Assembly: GCF_015159745.1 (NCBI RefSeq)
Contig: NZ_JADDOJ010000024.1
Location: forward strand, 1 to 47,933
Direction of reading: 5' to 3'
Length of the DNA: 47,933 nucleotides
Source of the DNA: Ramlibacter aquaticus
Lineage (GTDB): Bacteria > Pseudomonadota > Gammaproteobacteria > Burkholderiales > Burkholderiaceae_C
Shown: positions 17,761 to 29,138 of the stretch, one piece after another
How the letters are laid out: each line of letters begins with the position of its first letter
Numbering within the stretch: position 1 is the stretch's first letter
Position numbers and translations under genes: made by a program
Notes under the pieces: generated by a model
Databases searched by the model: none
What the model saw: only the letters and a program-made list of their open reading frames with translations
What the model was told of the DNA's origin: nothing

Positions 17761-19266
17761 ATGGACCTGCAAGGACGCTCCCTCCTCATTCTCGGCCTCG
17801 GCGCCTCGGGCCTGGCCATGGCGCGCTGGTGCGCGGGGCAGGGCGCGCGCGTCACGGTGGCCGACACGCGCGAGGCGCCGCCGCAGCTGGCGGCCCTGCA
17901 GGCCGTGGAGGGCGCGCGCTTCGTGGCCGGCCCGTTCTCGGCCGCCCTGGTGGCCGAGGACACGGCCGCCGTGTTCCGCAGCCCGGGCCTCGCGCCCGCG
18001 CAGCTGGCGTCCGTGCTGGACGCGGCGCGCGAACGCGGCATCCCCGAGGGCGGCGAGCTCGACCTCTTCAGCCAGGCCCTGGCCCGCCTGGGCGAAGAGC
18101 GCGGCTACGCGCCCAAGGTGCTGGCCATCACCGGCACCAACGGCAAGACGACGGTCACGGCGCTCACCGGCCAGCTGGTGGAGCGCGCCGGCCGCAGCGT
18201 GGCGGTGGCCGGCAACATCGGTCCCACGCTGCTGGACACCCTGGCCGAGCGCCTGGCCGCCGACGCGCTGCCGCAGGTCTGGGTGCTGGAGCTCTCCAGC
18301 TTCCAGCTGGACGCCGCGCACGGCTTCGAGCCCGCGGCGGCCACGGTGCTGAACATCACCCAGGACCACCTGGACTGGCATGGCGACCTGGCGTCCTATG
18401 CCGCCGCCAAGTCCCGCATCTTCGGCGAGGGCTCGACGATGGTGCTCAACCGCGAGGACGAGCGCGTGATGGCCATGCTGCCGGCGCCGGTGCGCCAGCG
18501 CGGCGGCAAGTACGAGCAGCGCGAGCACATCACCTTCGGCGCCGACATGCCGCAGCGCCCGGGCGACTTTGGCATCGAGGTGGTCAACGGCATGGCCTGG
18601 CTGGTGCGTGCGCTGGAGGCCGACGAGACCGAGAAGCGCCGCCGCGACGCCGAGCTGGAGCTGCACATCCAGCGCCTGATGCCGGCCGATGCGCTGCGCA
18701 TCCGCGGCCGCCACAACGCCACCAACGCCCTGGCGGCGCTGGCCCTGGCCGTGGCCGCCGGCTGCGCGCTGGGGCCCATGCTGTTCGGCCTGCGCGAATA
18801 CCGGGGCGAGCCGCACCGCGTCGAGCCCGTGGCCATCGTCGACGAGGTCGAATACTTCGACGACAGCAAGGGCACCAACGTGGGTGCCACCGTGGCCGCG
18901 CTGCAGGGCCTGGGCGCCGAGCGCCGCCTGGTGGTCATCCTCGGCGGCGAGGGCAAGGGCCAGGACTTCTCGCCGCTGGCCGCGCCGCTGGCGCGCTTCG
19001 CGCGCGCCGCGGTGCTGATCGGCCGCGATGCGCCGCTGATCCGCGAGGCGCTGCAGGGCGCCGGCGTGGCGCTGGTCGACGCCCCCGACATGGCCGAGGC
19101 CGTGCGCATTGCGGCCGGCCGGGCCCAGCCCGGCGACGCCGTGCTCATGTCGCCGGCCTGCGCCAGCTTCGACATGTTCGACAACTATGAGCACCGCGCC
19201 CGCGCCTTCCGCGAGGCAGTGCAGGGGCTGGCCGAAGAAGCCGGCGTGCCGGGAGGCCTGCAATGA
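17761..19266 (+). CDS. murD: UDP-MurNAc-L-Ala:D-glutamate ligase MurD
   Basis: Adds D-glutamate to UDP-MurNAc-L-alanine in the cytoplasm. The 501-residue product has the N-terminal Rossmann motif [16 protein letters not shown], the P-loop GTNGKTT at 125-131, a conserved [11 protein letters not shown] segment and the C-terminal [11 protein letters not shown] loop characteristic of MurD. It is about 60 residues longer than the E. coli enzyme; an insertion at about 270-305 ([20 protein letters not shown]) accounts for part of that. The stop overlaps the ftsW start by four bases. Confidence 0.96.
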   Translation: MDLQGRSLLILGLGASGLAMARWCAGQGARVTVADTREAPPQLAALQAVEGARFVAGPFSAALVAEDTAAVFRSPGLAPAQLASVLDAARERGIPEGGELDLFSQALARLGEERGYAPKVLAITGTNGKTTVTALTGQLVERAGRSVAVAGNIGPTLLDTLAERLAADALPQVWVLELSSFQLDAAHGFEPAAATVLNITQDHLDWHGDLASYAAAKSRIFGEGSTMVLNREDERVMAMLPAPVRQRGGKYEQREHITFGADMPQRPGDFGIEVVNGMAWLVRALEADETEKRRRDAELELHIQRLMPADALRIRGRHNATNALAALALAVAAGCALGPMLFGLREYRGEPHRVEPVAIVDEVEYFDDSKGTNVGATVAALQGLGAERRLVVILGGEGKGQDFSPLAAPLARFARAAVLIGRDAPLIREALQGAGVALVDAPDMAEAVRIAAGRAQPGDAVLMSPACASFDMFDNYEHRARAFREAVQGLAEEAGVPGGLQ

Positions 19267-20489
19267 GCGCGCTGCAGGCCGTCCTGGGCGGGCTGGACCG
19301 GCTGCGTGGCGCCACGCGCGGGCCGCGCTACGGCACCGCTGCGCGCCCGGCGGCCGTGCAGGGCATAGACACCACCGTGGTCTGGCTGACCGTGTTCCTG
19401 CTCAGCTTCGGGCTGGTGATGGTGTACTCGGCCTCGGTGGCGATGCCGGACAACCCGCGCTTCGCCAACTACGGCCACACGCACTTCCTGGTGCGCCACG
19501 CGCTCTTCATCGCGGTCTCTTTCGCGGCCGCGCTGCTGGCCTGGCAGGTGCCGGTCGCGACCTGGGAGCGCGTTGCGCCCTGGCTGTTCGTGACCTCGCT
19601 GCTGCTGCTGGTGGTGGTGCTGATCCCCCACGTGGGCCGCGGCGTCAACGGCGCGCGGCGCTGGCTGGGCGTGGGCCTGCTGAGCTTCCAGCCCTCGGAA
19701 CTGGCGAAGTTCTCCACCCTGCTGTACGCGGCCGACTACATGGTGCGCAAGATGGACGTGAAGGAACGCTTCTTCCGCGCCGTGCTGCCCATGGCCGCGG
19801 CGGTCGCCATCGTCGGCGTGCTGCTGCTGGCCGAGCCCGACATGGGCGCCTTCATGGTGATCGCCGTGATCGCCATGGGCATCCTGTTCCTGGGCGGCGT
19901 GAACGCCCGCATGTTCTTCCTGATCGCGGCGGTGATGCTGGTCGCCTTCGGCCTGATGATCGCCCTGTCGGACTGGCGGCGCGAGCGCATCTTCGCCTAC
20001 CTGGACCCCTGGACCGAGAAGCACGCGCTGGGCAAGGGCTACCAGCTCTCGCACTCGCTGATCGCGATCGGGCGTGGCGAGATCTTCGGCGTCGGGCTGG
20101 GGGGCAGCGTGGAGAAGCTGCACTGGCTGCCCGAAGCCCACACCGACTTCCTGCTCGCCGTGATCGGCGAGGAGTTCGGCCTGGTGGGCGTGGTGACGGT
20201 GATCGTCGCCTTCCTGTGGCTGACCCGCCGCATCATGCACATCGGCCGCCAGGCCATCGCGCTGGACCGCGTCTTCGCCGGCCTCGTGGCCCAGGGCGTG
20301 GGCATCTGGATGGGCTTCCAGGCCTTCATCAACATGGGCGTGAACCTGGGGGCGCTGCCCACCAAGGGTCTGACGCTGCCACTCATGAGCTATGGCGGCT
20401 CGGCCATCCTGGTGAACCTGGTGGCGCTCGCGGTGGTGCTGCGCATCGACCACGAGAACAAGGTGCTGATGCGGGGAGGCCGGCCATGA
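19263..20489 (+). CDS. ftsW: Septal peptidoglycan glycosyltransferase FtsW
   Basis: SEDS-family polymerase that builds septal glycan strands from lipid II together with FtsI. The 408-residue product has a cytoplasmic N-terminus of about 40 residues and around ten membrane helices. Family signatures visible are [46 protein letters not shown] and the C-terminal [11 protein letters not shown]. The order murD-ftsW-murG and the long extracytoplasmic loop distinguish it from the RodA paralogue at 39851. The stop overlaps the murG start (ATGA). Confidence 0.96.
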   Translation: MSALQAVLGGLDRLRGATRGPRYGTAARPAAVQGIDTTVVWLTVFLLSFGLVMVYSASVAMPDNPRFANYGHTHFLVRHALFIAVSFAAALLAWQVPVATWERVAPWLFVTSLLLLVVVLIPHVGRGVNGARRWLGVGLLSFQPSELAKFSTLLYAADYMVRKMDVKERFFRAVLPMAAAVAIVGVLLLAEPDMGAFMVIAVIAMGILFLGGVNARMFFLIAAVMLVAFGLMIALSDWRRERIFAYLDPWTEKHALGKGYQLSHSLIAIGRGEIFGVGLGGSVEKLHWLPEAHTDFLLAVIGEEFGLVGVVTVIVAFLWLTRRIMHIGRQAIALDRVFAGLVAQGVGIWMGFQAFINMGVNLGALPTKGLTLPLMSYGGSAILVNLVALAVVLRIDHENKVLMRGGRP

Positions 20490-21553
20490 GCGCGGGCAAG
20501 TGCGCCCTGGTGATGGCCGGCGGCACGGGCGGCCACATCTTCCCCGGCCTGGCCGTGGCCGAGGCCCTGCGCGACCGTGCCTGGCGCGTGCACTGGCTGG
20601 GCAACCCGGCCGGCATGGAGCACCAGCTGGTGCCCGCGCGCGGCTTCGCCTTCGAGCCGGTGGCCTTCGGCGGCGTTCGCGGCAAGGGTCTGAAGACCCT
20701 GCTGCTGGCGCCGCTGCGCCTGGCCGCCGCGCTGCGCCAGAGCCTGGCCGTGATGCGCCGGGTGAAGCCCGACGTGGTGATCGGCCTGGGCGGCTACATC
20801 ACCGTGCCCGGCGGGCTGGCGGGCGTGCTCAGCGGCCGGCCTCTGGTGCTGCACGAACAGAACTCCGTCGCCGGCCTCGCCAACCGCGCCCTCTCGGTGG
20901 TGGCGCGGCGCGTCTTCACCGCCTTTCCGGGCGTGATCGGCAAGGGCCGCTGGGTCGGCAACCCGCTGCGCGAGGCCTTCCTGCGCCAGCCCGGGCCCGA
21001 CGAGCGCTTCGCCGGACGCACCGGCCCGCTGCGCCTGCTGGTGGTGGGCGGCAGCCTGGGCGCCAAGGCGCTCAACGAGATCGTGCCCAAGGCGCTGGCC
21101 CTGCTGCCTGCGGGCGAGCGCCCCATCGTCACGCACCAGAGCGGCCACAAGCAGATCGACGCGCTGCGTGCGAACTACGCCGCCGCTGGCGTGCAGGCCG
21201 AACTCACCCCCTTCATCGAGGACACGGCCAGCGCCTTCGCGCAGGCCGACCTCGTGGTCTGCCGCGCAGGCGCCAGCACCGTGACCGAGCTGGCCGCCGT
21301 CGGCTGCGCCGCGGTCTTCGTGCCCTTTCCGGCGGCCGTGGACGACCACCAGACCACCAACGCCCGCTTCCTGGTGGATGCGGGCGGCGGCTGGCTGGTG
21401 CAACAGCGTGAACTCACCCCGGCCGGGCTCGCCCAGCTGCTGGGCAGCGTCACGCGCGAAGAACTGGCCCGCCGCGCGCGGGCCGCGAAAGCCTTGCAGA
21501 AGACACAGGCCACCGCCGAGGTGGTGGCCGCTTGCGAGGAACTCGCCGCATGA
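20486..21553 (+). CDS. murG: Lipid II synthase MurG (UDP-GlcNAc transferase)
   Basis: Membrane-associated GT-B glycosyltransferase that adds GlcNAc to lipid I, giving lipid II. The 355-residue product has the glycine-rich motif [16 protein letters not shown] at 11-26, [24 protein letters not shown], and the C-terminal donor-binding segment [15 protein letters not shown]. The frame is open far upstream, but [17 protein letters not shown] at 20486, overlapping the ftsW stop, is clearly the start. The stop overlaps the murC start by four bases. Confidence 0.97.
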   Translation: MSAGKCALVMAGGTGGHIFPGLAVAEALRDRAWRVHWLGNPAGMEHQLVPARGFAFEPVAFGGVRGKGLKTLLLAPLRLAAALRQSLAVMRRVKPDVVIGLGGYITVPGGLAGVLSGRPLVLHEQNSVAGLANRALSVVARRVFTAFPGVIGKGRWVGNPLREAFLRQPGPDERFAGRTGPLRLLVVGGSLGAKALNEIVPKALALLPAGERPIVTHQSGHKQIDALRANYAAAGVQAELTPFIEDTASAFAQADLVVCRAGASTVTELAAVGCAAVFVPFPAAVDDHQTTNARFLVDAGGGWLVQQRELTPAGLAQLLGSVTREELARRARAAKALQKTQATAEVVAACEELAA

Positions 21554-22958
21554 AACACGCCATCCGACACATCCACTTCGTGGGCATCGGCGGGGCCGGC
21601 ATGTCCGGCATCGCCGAGGTCCTGCACAACCAGGGCTACGCCATCTCCGGCTCCGACCTGGCCGACAGCCCCACGCTGCGCCGCCTGCAGGAGCAGGGCA
21701 TGCGCACCTTCGTGGGCCACGACGCCGCGCACATCGAAGGCGCCGACGCCGTGGTCACCTCGACCGCGGTGCAGGCCAGCAACCCCGAGGTGCTGGCCGC
21801 GCGCCAGCGCAAGATCCCCGTCGTCCCCCGGGCCATGATGCTGGCCGAGCTGATGCGCATCAAGCAGGGCATCGCCATCGCGGGCACGCACGGCAAGACC
21901 ACCACCACCAGCCTGGTGGCCAGCGTGCTGGCCGAGGGCGGGCTGGACCCCACCTTCGTCATCGGCGGCCGCCTCAACAGCGCGGGCGCCAACGCCAAGC
22001 TGGGCAGCGGCGACTACATCGTGGTCGAGGCCGACGAGTCGGACGCCTCCTTCCTGAACCTGGTCCCGGTGATGGCGGCGGTCACGAACATCGACGCCGA
22101 CCACATGGAGACCTACGGCCACGACTTCGAGCGGCTGAAGAAGGCCTTCATCGACTTCCTGCACCGCATGCCCTTCTACGGCACGGCGGTGCTGTGCGTG
22201 GACGACCCGGCGGTGCGCGAGATCTGGCAGGACGTGCAGTGCCCGGTCACCAGCTACGGCGTGAGCGAGGACGCCCAGGTGCGCGCCGTCGACATCCGCG
22301 CCCAGGGCCCGCAGATGCGCTTCACCGCGCAGCGCCGCAACGGCGTCACGCTGCCGGACCTGGACGTGACGCTCAACCTGGCCGGCCACCACAACGTGCT
22401 GAACGCCCTGGCGGCCATCGCCATCGCGGTGGAACTCAACGTGCCCGACGCCGCCGTGCTGAAGGCGCTCGCGGAGTTCCGCGGCGTGGGCCGGCGCTTC
22501 CAGCGCTACCCCGACGTGCAGGTGCCCGCGGCGCATGGCGGCGGCCGCTTCGCGGTGATCGAGGACTACGGCCACCACCCGGTGGAAGTCGCGGCCACGC
22601 TGGCCGCGGCGCGCGGCGCCTTCCCGGGGCAGCGCCTGGTGCTGGCCTTCCAGCCGCACCGCTACACCCGCACGCGCGACTGCTTCGAGGATTTCGTCAA
22701 GGTCATCGGCGAGGCCGACTCCGTGCTGCTGGCCGAGGTCTACGCCGCCGGCGAATCGCCCATCGTGGCGGCCGACGGCCGCTCGCTGGCGCGCGCCGTG
22801 CGCGTCGCCGGCAAGGTGGAGCCCGTGTTCGTGGACGACATCGCGCGCATGCCCGAGGCCATCCTGGCCAACTCGCGCGACGGTGACGTGGTGATGTGCA
22901 TGGGCGCCGGCTCCATCGGCGGCGTGCCGGCCCGGCTGGTCGAACTGGGAGGTGCGGC

Positions 22959-22962
<4 letters not shown>
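21550..22962 (+). CDS. murC: UDP-MurNAc:L-alanine ligase MurC
   Basis: First Mur ligase; attaches L-alanine to UDP-MurNAc. The 470-residue product begins [25 protein letters not shown], the MurC Rossmann motif, with the P-loop GTHGKTT at 112-118, [11 protein letters not shown] and the C-terminal [11 protein letters not shown]. Six codons of open frame upstream are unconserved, so the ATG overlapping the murG stop is taken. Mpl at 46561, a recycling paralogue, shares the same fold but takes a tripeptide. The stop overlaps the ddl start. Confidence 0.97.
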
Positions 22963-23935
<973 letters not shown>

Positions 23936-23939
<4 letters not shown>

Positions 23940-24721
23940 ACACGGCCGTGCCGCTGCCCATGGACGTGCGCCTGATGAACGGCCTCGCGAGCCTGCTGTT
24001 CGCGCTGGCCGCGCTGGGCGCGGCCGCGGCCGCGGCGCTGTGGGTGCTGCGCCTGCCGGTGTTCAACATCGCGGGCATCACGGTGCGCGGCGACACGGTG
24101 CACAACAGCGCGCCCATGCTGCGGGCCAACGTCGCGCCGCGCCTGGCGGGCAACTTCTTCACGCTCAACCTGGCGACCGCGCGCGAGGCCTTCGAGTCCG
24201 TGCCCTGGGTGCGCCAGGCGGTGGTGATGCGGCAGTTTCCCAACCGGCTGCGCGTGCGGCTGCAGGAGCACCAGCCCGTGGCCCTGTGGGGCAGCGAGTC
24301 CGAGCCGCGCCTGGTCAACAGCTTCGGCGAGGTCTTCGAGGCCAACGTCGACGAGCTGGCCGACCAGGACCTGCCGCGCCTGTCGGGCCCGGACGGCCAG
24401 TCGCAGCAGGTGCTGCAGATGTACCGCCTGCTTAAGCCGGTGTTCGACCCGCTGGACCTGTCGGTGCAGTCGCTGGCGCTCTCGCCGCGTGGCAGCTGGC
24501 AGCTGGGCCTGGACAACGGCGCCTCGGTGGAGATCGGACGGGGCGAGCCGCCGGAGGTGCTGGCGCGCACGCGGCGCTTCGCGCAGACGCTGACGCAGGT
24601 CGCAGGGCGCTACGGGCGCCATGCGGACGACCTGCTGTCGGCCGACCTGCGCCATGCGGACGGATACGCGGTGCGTCTGCGGGGCGTGAGCACGACCCCC
24701 GACGCACCGGCGAAGAAATAG
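23936..24721 (+). CDS. ftsQ: Cell division protein FtsQ
   Basis: Bitopic divisome protein that scaffolds FtsB and FtsL. The 261-residue product has a cytoplasmic N-terminus, one membrane helix at about 16-40 rich in Ala and Leu, then a periplasmic POTRA domain ([15 protein letters not shown] onward) and the FtsQ beta domain. The Met at 23936, overlapping the ddl stop, gives the expected short N-terminus. ftsA follows after a 20-base gap containing GAAGAGGCGGA, a usable Shine-Dalgarno. Confidence 0.95.
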
Positions 24722-24741
24722 AAGGACACGAAGAGGCGGAC

Positions 24742-25971
24742 ATGGCAAAAGACTACAAGGACCTGATCGTCGGGCTGGACATCGGCACGGCCAAGGTGAT
24801 GGCCGTGGTGGCCGAGGTCCTGCCGGGCGGCGAGCTCAAGCTCGCCGGACTGGGCGTGGCGGCCTCCAACGGGCTCAAGCGCGGCGTGGTGGTGAACATC
24901 GACGCCACGGTGCAGAGCATCCAGCAGGCCTTGAAGGAGGCCGAGCTGATGGCCGACTGCAAGATCACGCGGGTGCACACCGGCATCACCGGCAGCCACA
25001 TCCGCGGCATCAACTCGAGCGGCATGGTGGCCGTGAAGGACCGCGAGGTCACGCCGGCCGACGTGGCGCGCGTGGTGGAGACGGCGCGCGCCATCAACAT
25101 CTCCACCGACCAGCGCCTGCTGCTGGTCGAGCCGCAGGAGTTCGTGATCGACGGCCAGGACGTCAAGGAGCCGATCGGCATGAGCGGCATCCGGCTGGAG
25201 GCCAAGGTGCACATCGTGACCGGCGCCCAGAGCGCGGCCGAGAACATCATCAAGTGCGTGCGCCGCTGCGGCCTGGAGGTCGAGCAGCTGCTGCTCAACC
25301 CGCTGGCTTCGGCCACCGCCGTGCTGAGCGAGGACGAGCGCGAGCTGGGCGTGGCGGTGGTCGACATCGGCGCCGGCACCACCGACGTCGCGATCTTCTC
25401 CAACGGCGCGATCCGCCACACCGCGGTCATCCCCATCGCCGGCGACCTGATCACCAGCGACATCGCCATGGCGCTGCGCACGCCGACCAAGGACGCCGAG
25501 GACATCAAGGTCGAGAGCGGTTTCGCCAAGCAGCTGCTGGCCGACCCCGAGCAGCAGGTCGAGGTGCCCGGCCTGGGCGACCGCGGCCCGCGCATGCTCT
25601 CCAAGCAGGCCCTGGCCGGCGTGATCGAGCCGCGCGTCGAGGAGATCTTCTCGCTGGTGCAGCAGGTGGTGCGCGAGTCGGGCTACGAGGAGGTGCTCTC
25701 CTCGGGCATCGTGCTCACCGGCGGCAGCGCGGTGATGCCCGGAATGGTGGAACTGGGCGAGGACATCTTCCTCAAGCCGGTGCGCCGCGGCGTGCCCAAG
25801 TACACCGGCGCGCTCTCGGACATGGTGGCCCAGCCGCGCGCGGCCACCGTCATGGGCCTGCTCGAGGAGGCGCGCCTGGCGCGCGTTCGCGGGCAGAAGG
25901 TCGCGTCCAAGAACGGCTCCGTGAAGACGGCCTTCGGCCGGCTGCGCGAATTCATCGTGGGGAACTTCTGA
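24742..25971 (+). CDS. ftsA: Cell division protein FtsA
   Basis: Actin-like ATPase that tethers FtsZ to the membrane. The 409-residue product has the phosphate-1 motif LIVGLDIGTAKV near the N-terminus, the SHS2/1C domain, the second phosphate motif VVDIGAGTTDVAIF and the adenosine motif VLTGGSAVMPG. The C-terminal FGRLREFIVGNF looks like the amphipathic membrane-targeting helix. ftsZ follows after 162 bases, the largest gap in the dcw cluster, so ftsZ may have its own promoter there. Confidence 0.97.
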   Translation: MAKDYKDLIVGLDIGTAKVMAVVAEVLPGGELKLAGLGVAASNGLKRGVVVNIDATVQSIQQALKEAELMADCKITRVHTGITGSHIRGINSSGMVAVKDREVTPADVARVVETARAINISTDQRLLLVEPQEFVIDGQDVKEPIGMSGIRLEAKVHIVTGAQSAAENIIKCVRRCGLEVEQLLLNPLASATAVLSEDERELGVAVVDIGAGTTDVAIFSNGAIRHTAVIPIAGDLITSDIAMALRTPTKDAEDIKVESGFAKQLLADPEQQVEVPGLGDRGPRMLSKQALAGVIEPRVEEIFSLVQQVVRESGYEEVLSSGIVLTGGSAVMPGMVELGEDIFLKPVRRGVPKYTGALSDMVAQPRAATVMGLLEEARLARVRGQKVASKNGSVKTAFGRLREFIVGNF

Positions 25972-26133
25972 TCGTGAAGCCCCGCAAGCACCTCTGGCTG
26001 GCACGCGGCAGCCCGCCCGGCAGCCGAAAACGGCGATGGCGGTCCACCGGTCCGCCACCCGCGCGTTCCATTTGAAGTCACACAACAAAGCATCGCAAAC
26101 GGCAACTGCATTTTTGGAAACAGGAGAGAGAAC
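25972..26133. other. ftsA-ftsZ intergenic region
   Basis: These 162 bases are AT-richer towards ftsZ (26070-26130) and end with AGGAGAGAGAAC, a strong Shine-Dalgarno for ftsZ. TTGAAG at 26072 is a possible -35 but no good -10 stands at the right distance. A 34-codon GTG frame at 25974 has no supporting features. Confidence 0.5.
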
Positions 26134-27375
26134 ATGGCCATCGAAATGATCGAAGTCGAGGAATTCCACCAAGGCACGCAGATCAAGGTGATCGGCGTGG
26201 GCGGGGGCGGCGGCAACGCCGTGCACCACATGATCGAGCGCCAGGTCCAGGGCGTGGAGTTCATCTGCGCCAACACCGACGCGCAGGCCCTGGCCCGCAA
26301 CCCGGCGCACAAGACCATCCAGCTGGGCGGCAGCGGCCTGGGCGCCGGCAGCAAGCCCGAGAAGGGCCGGGAGGCGGCCGAGGCGGCGGTGGACTCGATC
26401 CGTGCCGCGATCGACGGCGCGCACATGCTGTTCATCACCGCCGGCATGGGCGGCGGCACCGGCACCGGCGCCGCGCCCGTGATCGCGCGCGTCGCCAAGG
26501 AGATGGGCATCCTGACGGTGGGCGTGGTGACCAAGCCCTTCGACTGGGAAGGCGGCCGGCGCATGACCAACGCCGACAGCGGCCTGGCCGAGCTGGAGGC
26601 CAACGTCGACTCGCTGATCGTGGTGCTCAACGAGAAGCTGCTGGAAGTGCTGGGCGAGGACGTCACCCAGGACGAGGCCTTCGCCCACGCCAACGACGTG
26701 CTCAAGAACGCCGTCGGCGGCATCGCCGAGATCATCAACGAGTACGGCAACGTCAACGTGGACTTCGAGGACGTGCGCACCGTGATGGGCGAGCCCGGCA
26801 AGGCCATGATGGGCACCGCCGTGGCCTCCGGCCCCGACCGCGCGCGCATCGCCGCCGAGCAGGCCGTGGCCTGCCCGCTGCTGGAAGGCATCGACCTGTC
26901 CGGCGCCAAGGGCGTGCTGGTGCTGGTCACCGCCGCGAAGGGCTCGCTCAAGCTGTCCGAATCGAAGCAGGCCATGAACACCATCCGCGCCTACGCCTCG
27001 CCGGACGCGCACGTGATCTACGGTGCCGCCTACGACGACAGCCTGGGCGACGAGATGCGCGTCACCGTGGTCGCGACCGGTCTGTCCCGCCAGGGCCAGC
27101 AGCGCCGCACCGCGCCCCCGCTGCAGGTGCTGCGCACCGGCACCGACAACGTGCCCTTCAACGTGCCCACGGTGAACGCCGCCGTGGCCGGCCCGGGCGC
27201 CAACGTCATGAGCCGCGACATCCCGCAGGCCCCGGCGATGGACTACGGCAACATGGCCGTGCCCAGCGTGTGGCGCAACACCCGCACCCAGGCTGCGGCC
27301 AAGGTGGAGGCGCTCTCCTCGGGCGGCATGGACGACTTCGAGATCCCGGCCTTCCTGCGCAAGCAGGCCGACTGA
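26134..27375 (+). CDS. ftsZ: Cell division protein FtsZ
   Basis: Tubulin-like GTPase that forms the Z ring. The 413-residue product has the tubulin signature GGGTGTG at 106-112, the T7 loop region with NVDFEDVRTVM, a variable linker and the conserved C-terminal peptide DDFEIPAFLRKQAD that binds FtsA and ZipA. It is close to standard length for betaproteobacteria. AGGAGAGAG upstream is a strong ribosome-binding site, as expected for an abundant protein. Confidence 0.98.
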   Translation: MAIEMIEVEEFHQGTQIKVIGVGGGGGNAVHHMIERQVQGVEFICANTDAQALARNPAHKTIQLGGSGLGAGSKPEKGREAAEAAVDSIRAAIDGAHMLFITAGMGGGTGTGAAPVIARVAKEMGILTVGVVTKPFDWEGGRRMTNADSGLAELEANVDSLIVVLNEKLLEVLGEDVTQDEAFAHANDVLKNAVGGIAEIINEYGNVNVDFEDVRTVMGEPGKAMMGTAVASGPDRARIAAEQAVACPLLEGIDLSGAKGVLVLVTAAKGSLKLSESKQAMNTIRAYASPDAHVIYGAAYDDSLGDEMRVTVVATGLSRQGQQRRTAPPLQVLRTGTDNVPFNVPTVNAAVAGPGANVMSRDIPQAPAMDYGNMAVPSVWRNTRTQAAAKVEALSSGGMDDFEIPAFLRKQAD

Positions 27376-27383
27376 GGCCCGCC

Positions 27384-27410
27384 GCGGGGCCCGGCACGCG
27401 CCGGCCCCGC
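27384..27410 (+). terminator. GC-rich hairpin after ftsZ
   Basis: GCGGGGCCCGGC and GCCGGCCCCGC pair across an ACGC loop with one bulged C. It begins eight bases after the ftsZ stop. No T-run follows, so termination would be weak or factor-assisted. Confidence 0.45.
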
Positions 27411-27440
27411 GCGGACCCGCACGCCGCGTGCCCGCGCGCC

Positions 27441-27469
27441 TTGCGCAGGCCCCGCGGGCCGACTAGCAT
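27441..27469 (+). promoter_or_regulatory. Promoter of the FHA-domain gene
   Basis: TTGCGC (27441-27446), a 17-base spacer and TAGCAT (27464-27469) form a plausible sigma-70 promoter. It would give the FHA gene a leader of about 27 bases that includes GAGGAG. Confidence 0.5.
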
Positions 27470-27502
27470 CCCGAAGTTGGGCCTTTGGCCCGAGGAGCTG
27501 CC

Positions 27503-28126
27503 ATGCCGCAGTTGATCGTCTCAGTCCAGGGCGTCGACATCAAGCACGTCTGGCTCACCAAGGACCGCACCACCCTGGGCCGCGGCCCGGAGAACGACAT
27601 CGTGCTGTCCAACAGCGCCGTCAGCACCCGGCACTGCGCCTTCCTGCTGCGCGGCCTGGCCGACGTGGTCCTGGAGGACCTGCGCAGCACCAACGGCACC
27701 TTCGTCAACCACCAGCGGGTGGCGCAGCCCACGCGCCTGCACGACGGCGACGAGATCGCGATCTCGGGCTTTCGCATCCGCTACCTGTCCGCCTCGGACG
27801 ACACCGGCTTCGGTTCCACGGCTGTGCTGCAGATGGGGCCGGACGGGCAAGTGCCACCGCAGCGCCAGGCGAGCTTCCGGGTGCTCAACGGCTCCTCCAA
27901 GGGGCTGGAGATGCCGGTGGTGAAAGCCGTGACCACCTACGGCCGGCCCGGCGCCTGCGTCATCTCGGTCTCGCACCGGCGCACCGGCTTTTTCGTCGCC
28001 CACCTGGACGGCCGCGAGGTTCCCCTGCTGAACGGCCGGGGCCTGGGCGCGGACCCCACCCTGCTGCGGCCGAACGACAAGCTGTCCATCGCCGGCACCG
28101 AACTGCAGTTCCTGCTCACCGACTGA
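27503..28126 (+). CDS. FHA domain protein between ftsZ and lpxC
   Basis: A 207-residue cytoplasmic protein with an N-terminal forkhead-associated domain, a phosphothreonine-binding module. Its signature is TLGRGPENDIVLSNSAVSTRHC (about 22-43), ending in LRSTNGTFVN. Residues about 125-205 look like a second, degenerate FHA: YGRPGACVISVSHRRTGFF, LLNGRGLG and DKLSIAGTELQF. It would therefore be two FHA folds with only the first likely to bind phosphopeptide. The ATG at 27503 is preceded by GAGGAG five bases upstream; an in-frame ATG at 27485 has no such site. It has its own promoter and sits where most relatives have ftsZ next to lpxC. No Ser/Thr kinase gene is visible in the window. Confidence 0.85.
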   Translation: MPQLIVSVQGVDIKHVWLTKDRTTLGRGPENDIVLSNSAVSTRHCAFLLRGLADVVLEDLRSTNGTFVNHQRVAQPTRLHDGDEIAISGFRIRYLSASDDTGFGSTAVLQMGPDGQVPPQRQASFRVLNGSSKGLEMPVVKAVTTYGRPGACVISVSHRRTGFFVAHLDGREVPLLNGRGLGADPTLLRPNDKLSIAGTELQFLLTD

Positions 28127-28184
28127 GCGGCGGAACTATCGCGGCCATTGCCAACCCCAACCGGCGCCCCGGCAGGGGCGGACC

Positions 28185-28190
28185 TAGAAT
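28185..28190 (+). promoter_or_regulatory. -10 element of lpxC, leaderless spacing
   Basis: TAGAAT ends six bases before the lpxC ATG at 28197. No -35 of note is seen. A small hairpin (CGCCCC/GGGGCG, 28165-28180) lies immediately upstream. Confidence 0.6.
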
Positions 28191-28196
28191 CGAGCC

Positions 28197-29120
28197 ATGC
28201 TGCAGCAACGCACCCTCAAGACCCTGACCCGCGCCGTGGGCGTGGGCCTGCACAGTGGCCAGCGGGTGGAACTGACGCTGCGCCCGGCCCAGCCCGACAC
28301 CGGCATCGTCTTCCGCCGCACCGACCTGCCGGTGCCGGTGGACATCCCGGTCTCGGCCCAGGCCGTGACGGACACCCGCCTGGCCTCCACCATCTCCAAC
28401 GGCGACGCCAAGGTGCACACCGTGGAGCACCTGATGTCGGCCTGCGCCGGCCTGGGGCTGGACAACCTCTACGTGGACATCACCGCCGAGGAGGTGCCCA
28501 TCCTCGACGGCTCCTCGGCCTCCTTCGTCTTCCTGCTGCAGAGCGCCGGCATCCAGCTGCAGGACGCGCCGCGCCGCTTCCTCAAGGTGCTGCGGCCGGT
28601 GGAAGTGCGCGAGGGCGAGGGCGACAACCTCAAGTGGGTGCGCCTGGAGCCCTACGACGGCTACAAGCTGCGCTTCGAGATCGATTTCGACCATCGCGTG
28701 GTGAGTTCCACCGGCCAGAGCGTGGAGTTCGACCTGGGCCGCGGCAACTACGCACGCGACATCGCCCGTGCCCGCACCTTCGGCTTCACGCGTGACGTGG
28801 AGATGATGCGCGCCAACGGCCTGAGCCTGGGCGGCGGCCTGGACAACGCGATCGTCATGGACGACTACCGCGTGCTCAATGCCGAGGGCCTGCGCTACGA
28901 CGACGAGTTCGTGAAGCACAAGATGCTGGACGCCATGGGCGACCTGTACCTGCTGGGCAAGCCGATGCTGGCCTCGTACAGCGCCTTCCGGTCCGGCCAC
29001 GCGCTGAACAACAAGCTGCTGCGCGCCCTGCTGGCGCAGCCGGACAGCTTCGAGATCACCACCTTCGAGGACGAGAAGAAGGCCCCGGCCGGCTTCGCCC
29101 GGCTCGCGCCGGCCTGGTAG
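28197..29120 (+). CDS. lpxC: UDP-3-O-acyl-N-acetylglucosamine deacetylase
   Basis: Zinc-dependent deacetylase and first committed step of lipid A synthesis, in the cytoplasm. The 307-residue product begins [21 protein letters not shown], the standard LpxC N-terminus. Zinc ligands are His78 in VEHLM, and His241 and Asp245 in [10 protein letters not shown]; the catalytic His is in SGHAL. Its position downstream of ftsZ is the classical one, with an FHA gene inserted between. A -10-like TAGAAT stands six bases before the ATG, suggesting its own leaderless transcript. Confidence 0.97.
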   Translation: MLQQRTLKTLTRAVGVGLHSGQRVELTLRPAQPDTGIVFRRTDLPVPVDIPVSAQAVTDTRLASTISNGDAKVHTVEHLMSACAGLGLDNLYVDITAEEVPILDGSSASFVFLLQSAGIQLQDAPRRFLKVLRPVEVREGEGDNLKWVRLEPYDGYKLRFEIDFDHRVVSSTGQSVEFDLGRGNYARDIARARTFGFTRDVEMMRANGLSLGGGLDNAIVMDDYRVLNAEGLRYDDEFVKHKMLDAMGDLYLLGKPMLASYSAFRSGHALNNKLLRALLAQPDSFEITTFEDEKKAPAGFARLAPAW

Positions 29121-29138
29121 GGGCCGGGCGCCTGCGAG

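Noticed and set aside
25974..26078. 34-codon GTG frame between ftsA and ftsZ
   Set aside because: No convincing ribosome-binding site, Arg/Pro-rich translation and no family match; more likely untranslated leader of ftsZ.
26072..26100. Sigma-70 promoter for ftsZ starting at TTGAAG
   Set aside because: No acceptable -10 hexamer at 16-18 bases; left as an unassigned AT-rich leader.
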